Part shown: in pieces, positions 6,353 to 6,384 of the stretch
How the letters are laid out: each line of letters opens with the position of its first letter
Position numbering within the stretch: the stretch's first letter is position 1
Source: Saprospiraceae bacterium
Lineage (GTDB): Bacteria > Bacteroidota > Bacteroidia > Chitinophagales > Saprospiraceae
Assembly: GCA_015494245.1 (NCBI GenBank)
Contig: WGBN01000217.1
Location: 1 to 6,384, forward strand
Direction: 5' to 3'
Length of the DNA stretch: 6,384 bases
Notes under the pieces: generated by a model
The model's input: only the letters and a program-made list of their open reading frames with translations
Databases searched by the model: none
What the model was told of the DNA's origin: nothing
Translations under genes and position numbers: made by a program

Positions 6353-6384
6353 ACCACGCCCATCGTCAGAATCACAGATTACAC

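Noticed and set aside
6319..6361. Short tandem repeats as a CRISPR array
   Set aside because: Units are 9 bp with no unique spacers, and there are no cas genes.
6028..6375. A 115-codon minus-strand open frame at the right end
   Set aside because: Its translation (NVTNVTNVT, FSIFHSPFSI) is just repeat DNA read in frame.

Overview
The window looks like a piece of a Bacteroidota chromosome, most likely an environmental Saprospiria/Chitinophagia-like lineage. Three things support this. A secreted protein ends in a type IX secretion (T9SS) type-A sorting domain, a Bacteroidota hallmark. Two minus-strand genes are preceded by exact matches to the Bacteroidota -7 element TAnnTTTG. Start codons lack Shine-Dalgarno sequences. 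The species cannot be fixed from the sequence alone.

Layout, left to right: (1) the 3' part of an MFS transporter gene on +, cut by the window edge. (2) Converging on it and overlapping its stop by 11 bp, a minus-strand gene for a secreted parallel beta-helix protein with a T9SS C-terminal domain. (3) A 194-bp divergent intergenic region. (4) A two-gene + operon: an ECF sigma factor, then, overlapping by 20 bp, a 475-residue protein with a short basic cytoplasmic N-terminus, one inner-membrane helix, a roughly 180-residue disordered linker and a C-terminal 8-stranded outer-membrane beta-barrel. (5) A 354-bp gene-free region holding a 9-bp inverted repeat and then a run of consecutive small palindromes, between two convergent genes. 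(6) A minus-strand flavin reductase family gene with a charged helical C-terminal extension. (7) About 410 gene-free bases holding that gene's promoter and then a mosaic of several short-period repeat families running to the right edge.

The most interesting unit is the sigma factor and its partner. The partner reads as an anti-sigma factor physically joined to an outer-membrane barrel, so one polypeptide could link the cell surface to a cytoplasmic sigma factor without a separate TonB receptor. The layout matches the dual membrane-spanning anti-sigma (Dma) proteins recently described in Bacteroides thetaiotaomicron; that comparison is from memory and unchecked. The T9SS-exported beta-helix gene, transcribed divergently from the sigma gene, is a possible but unproven regulon member. 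The MFS and flavin reductase genes show no evident link to this system.
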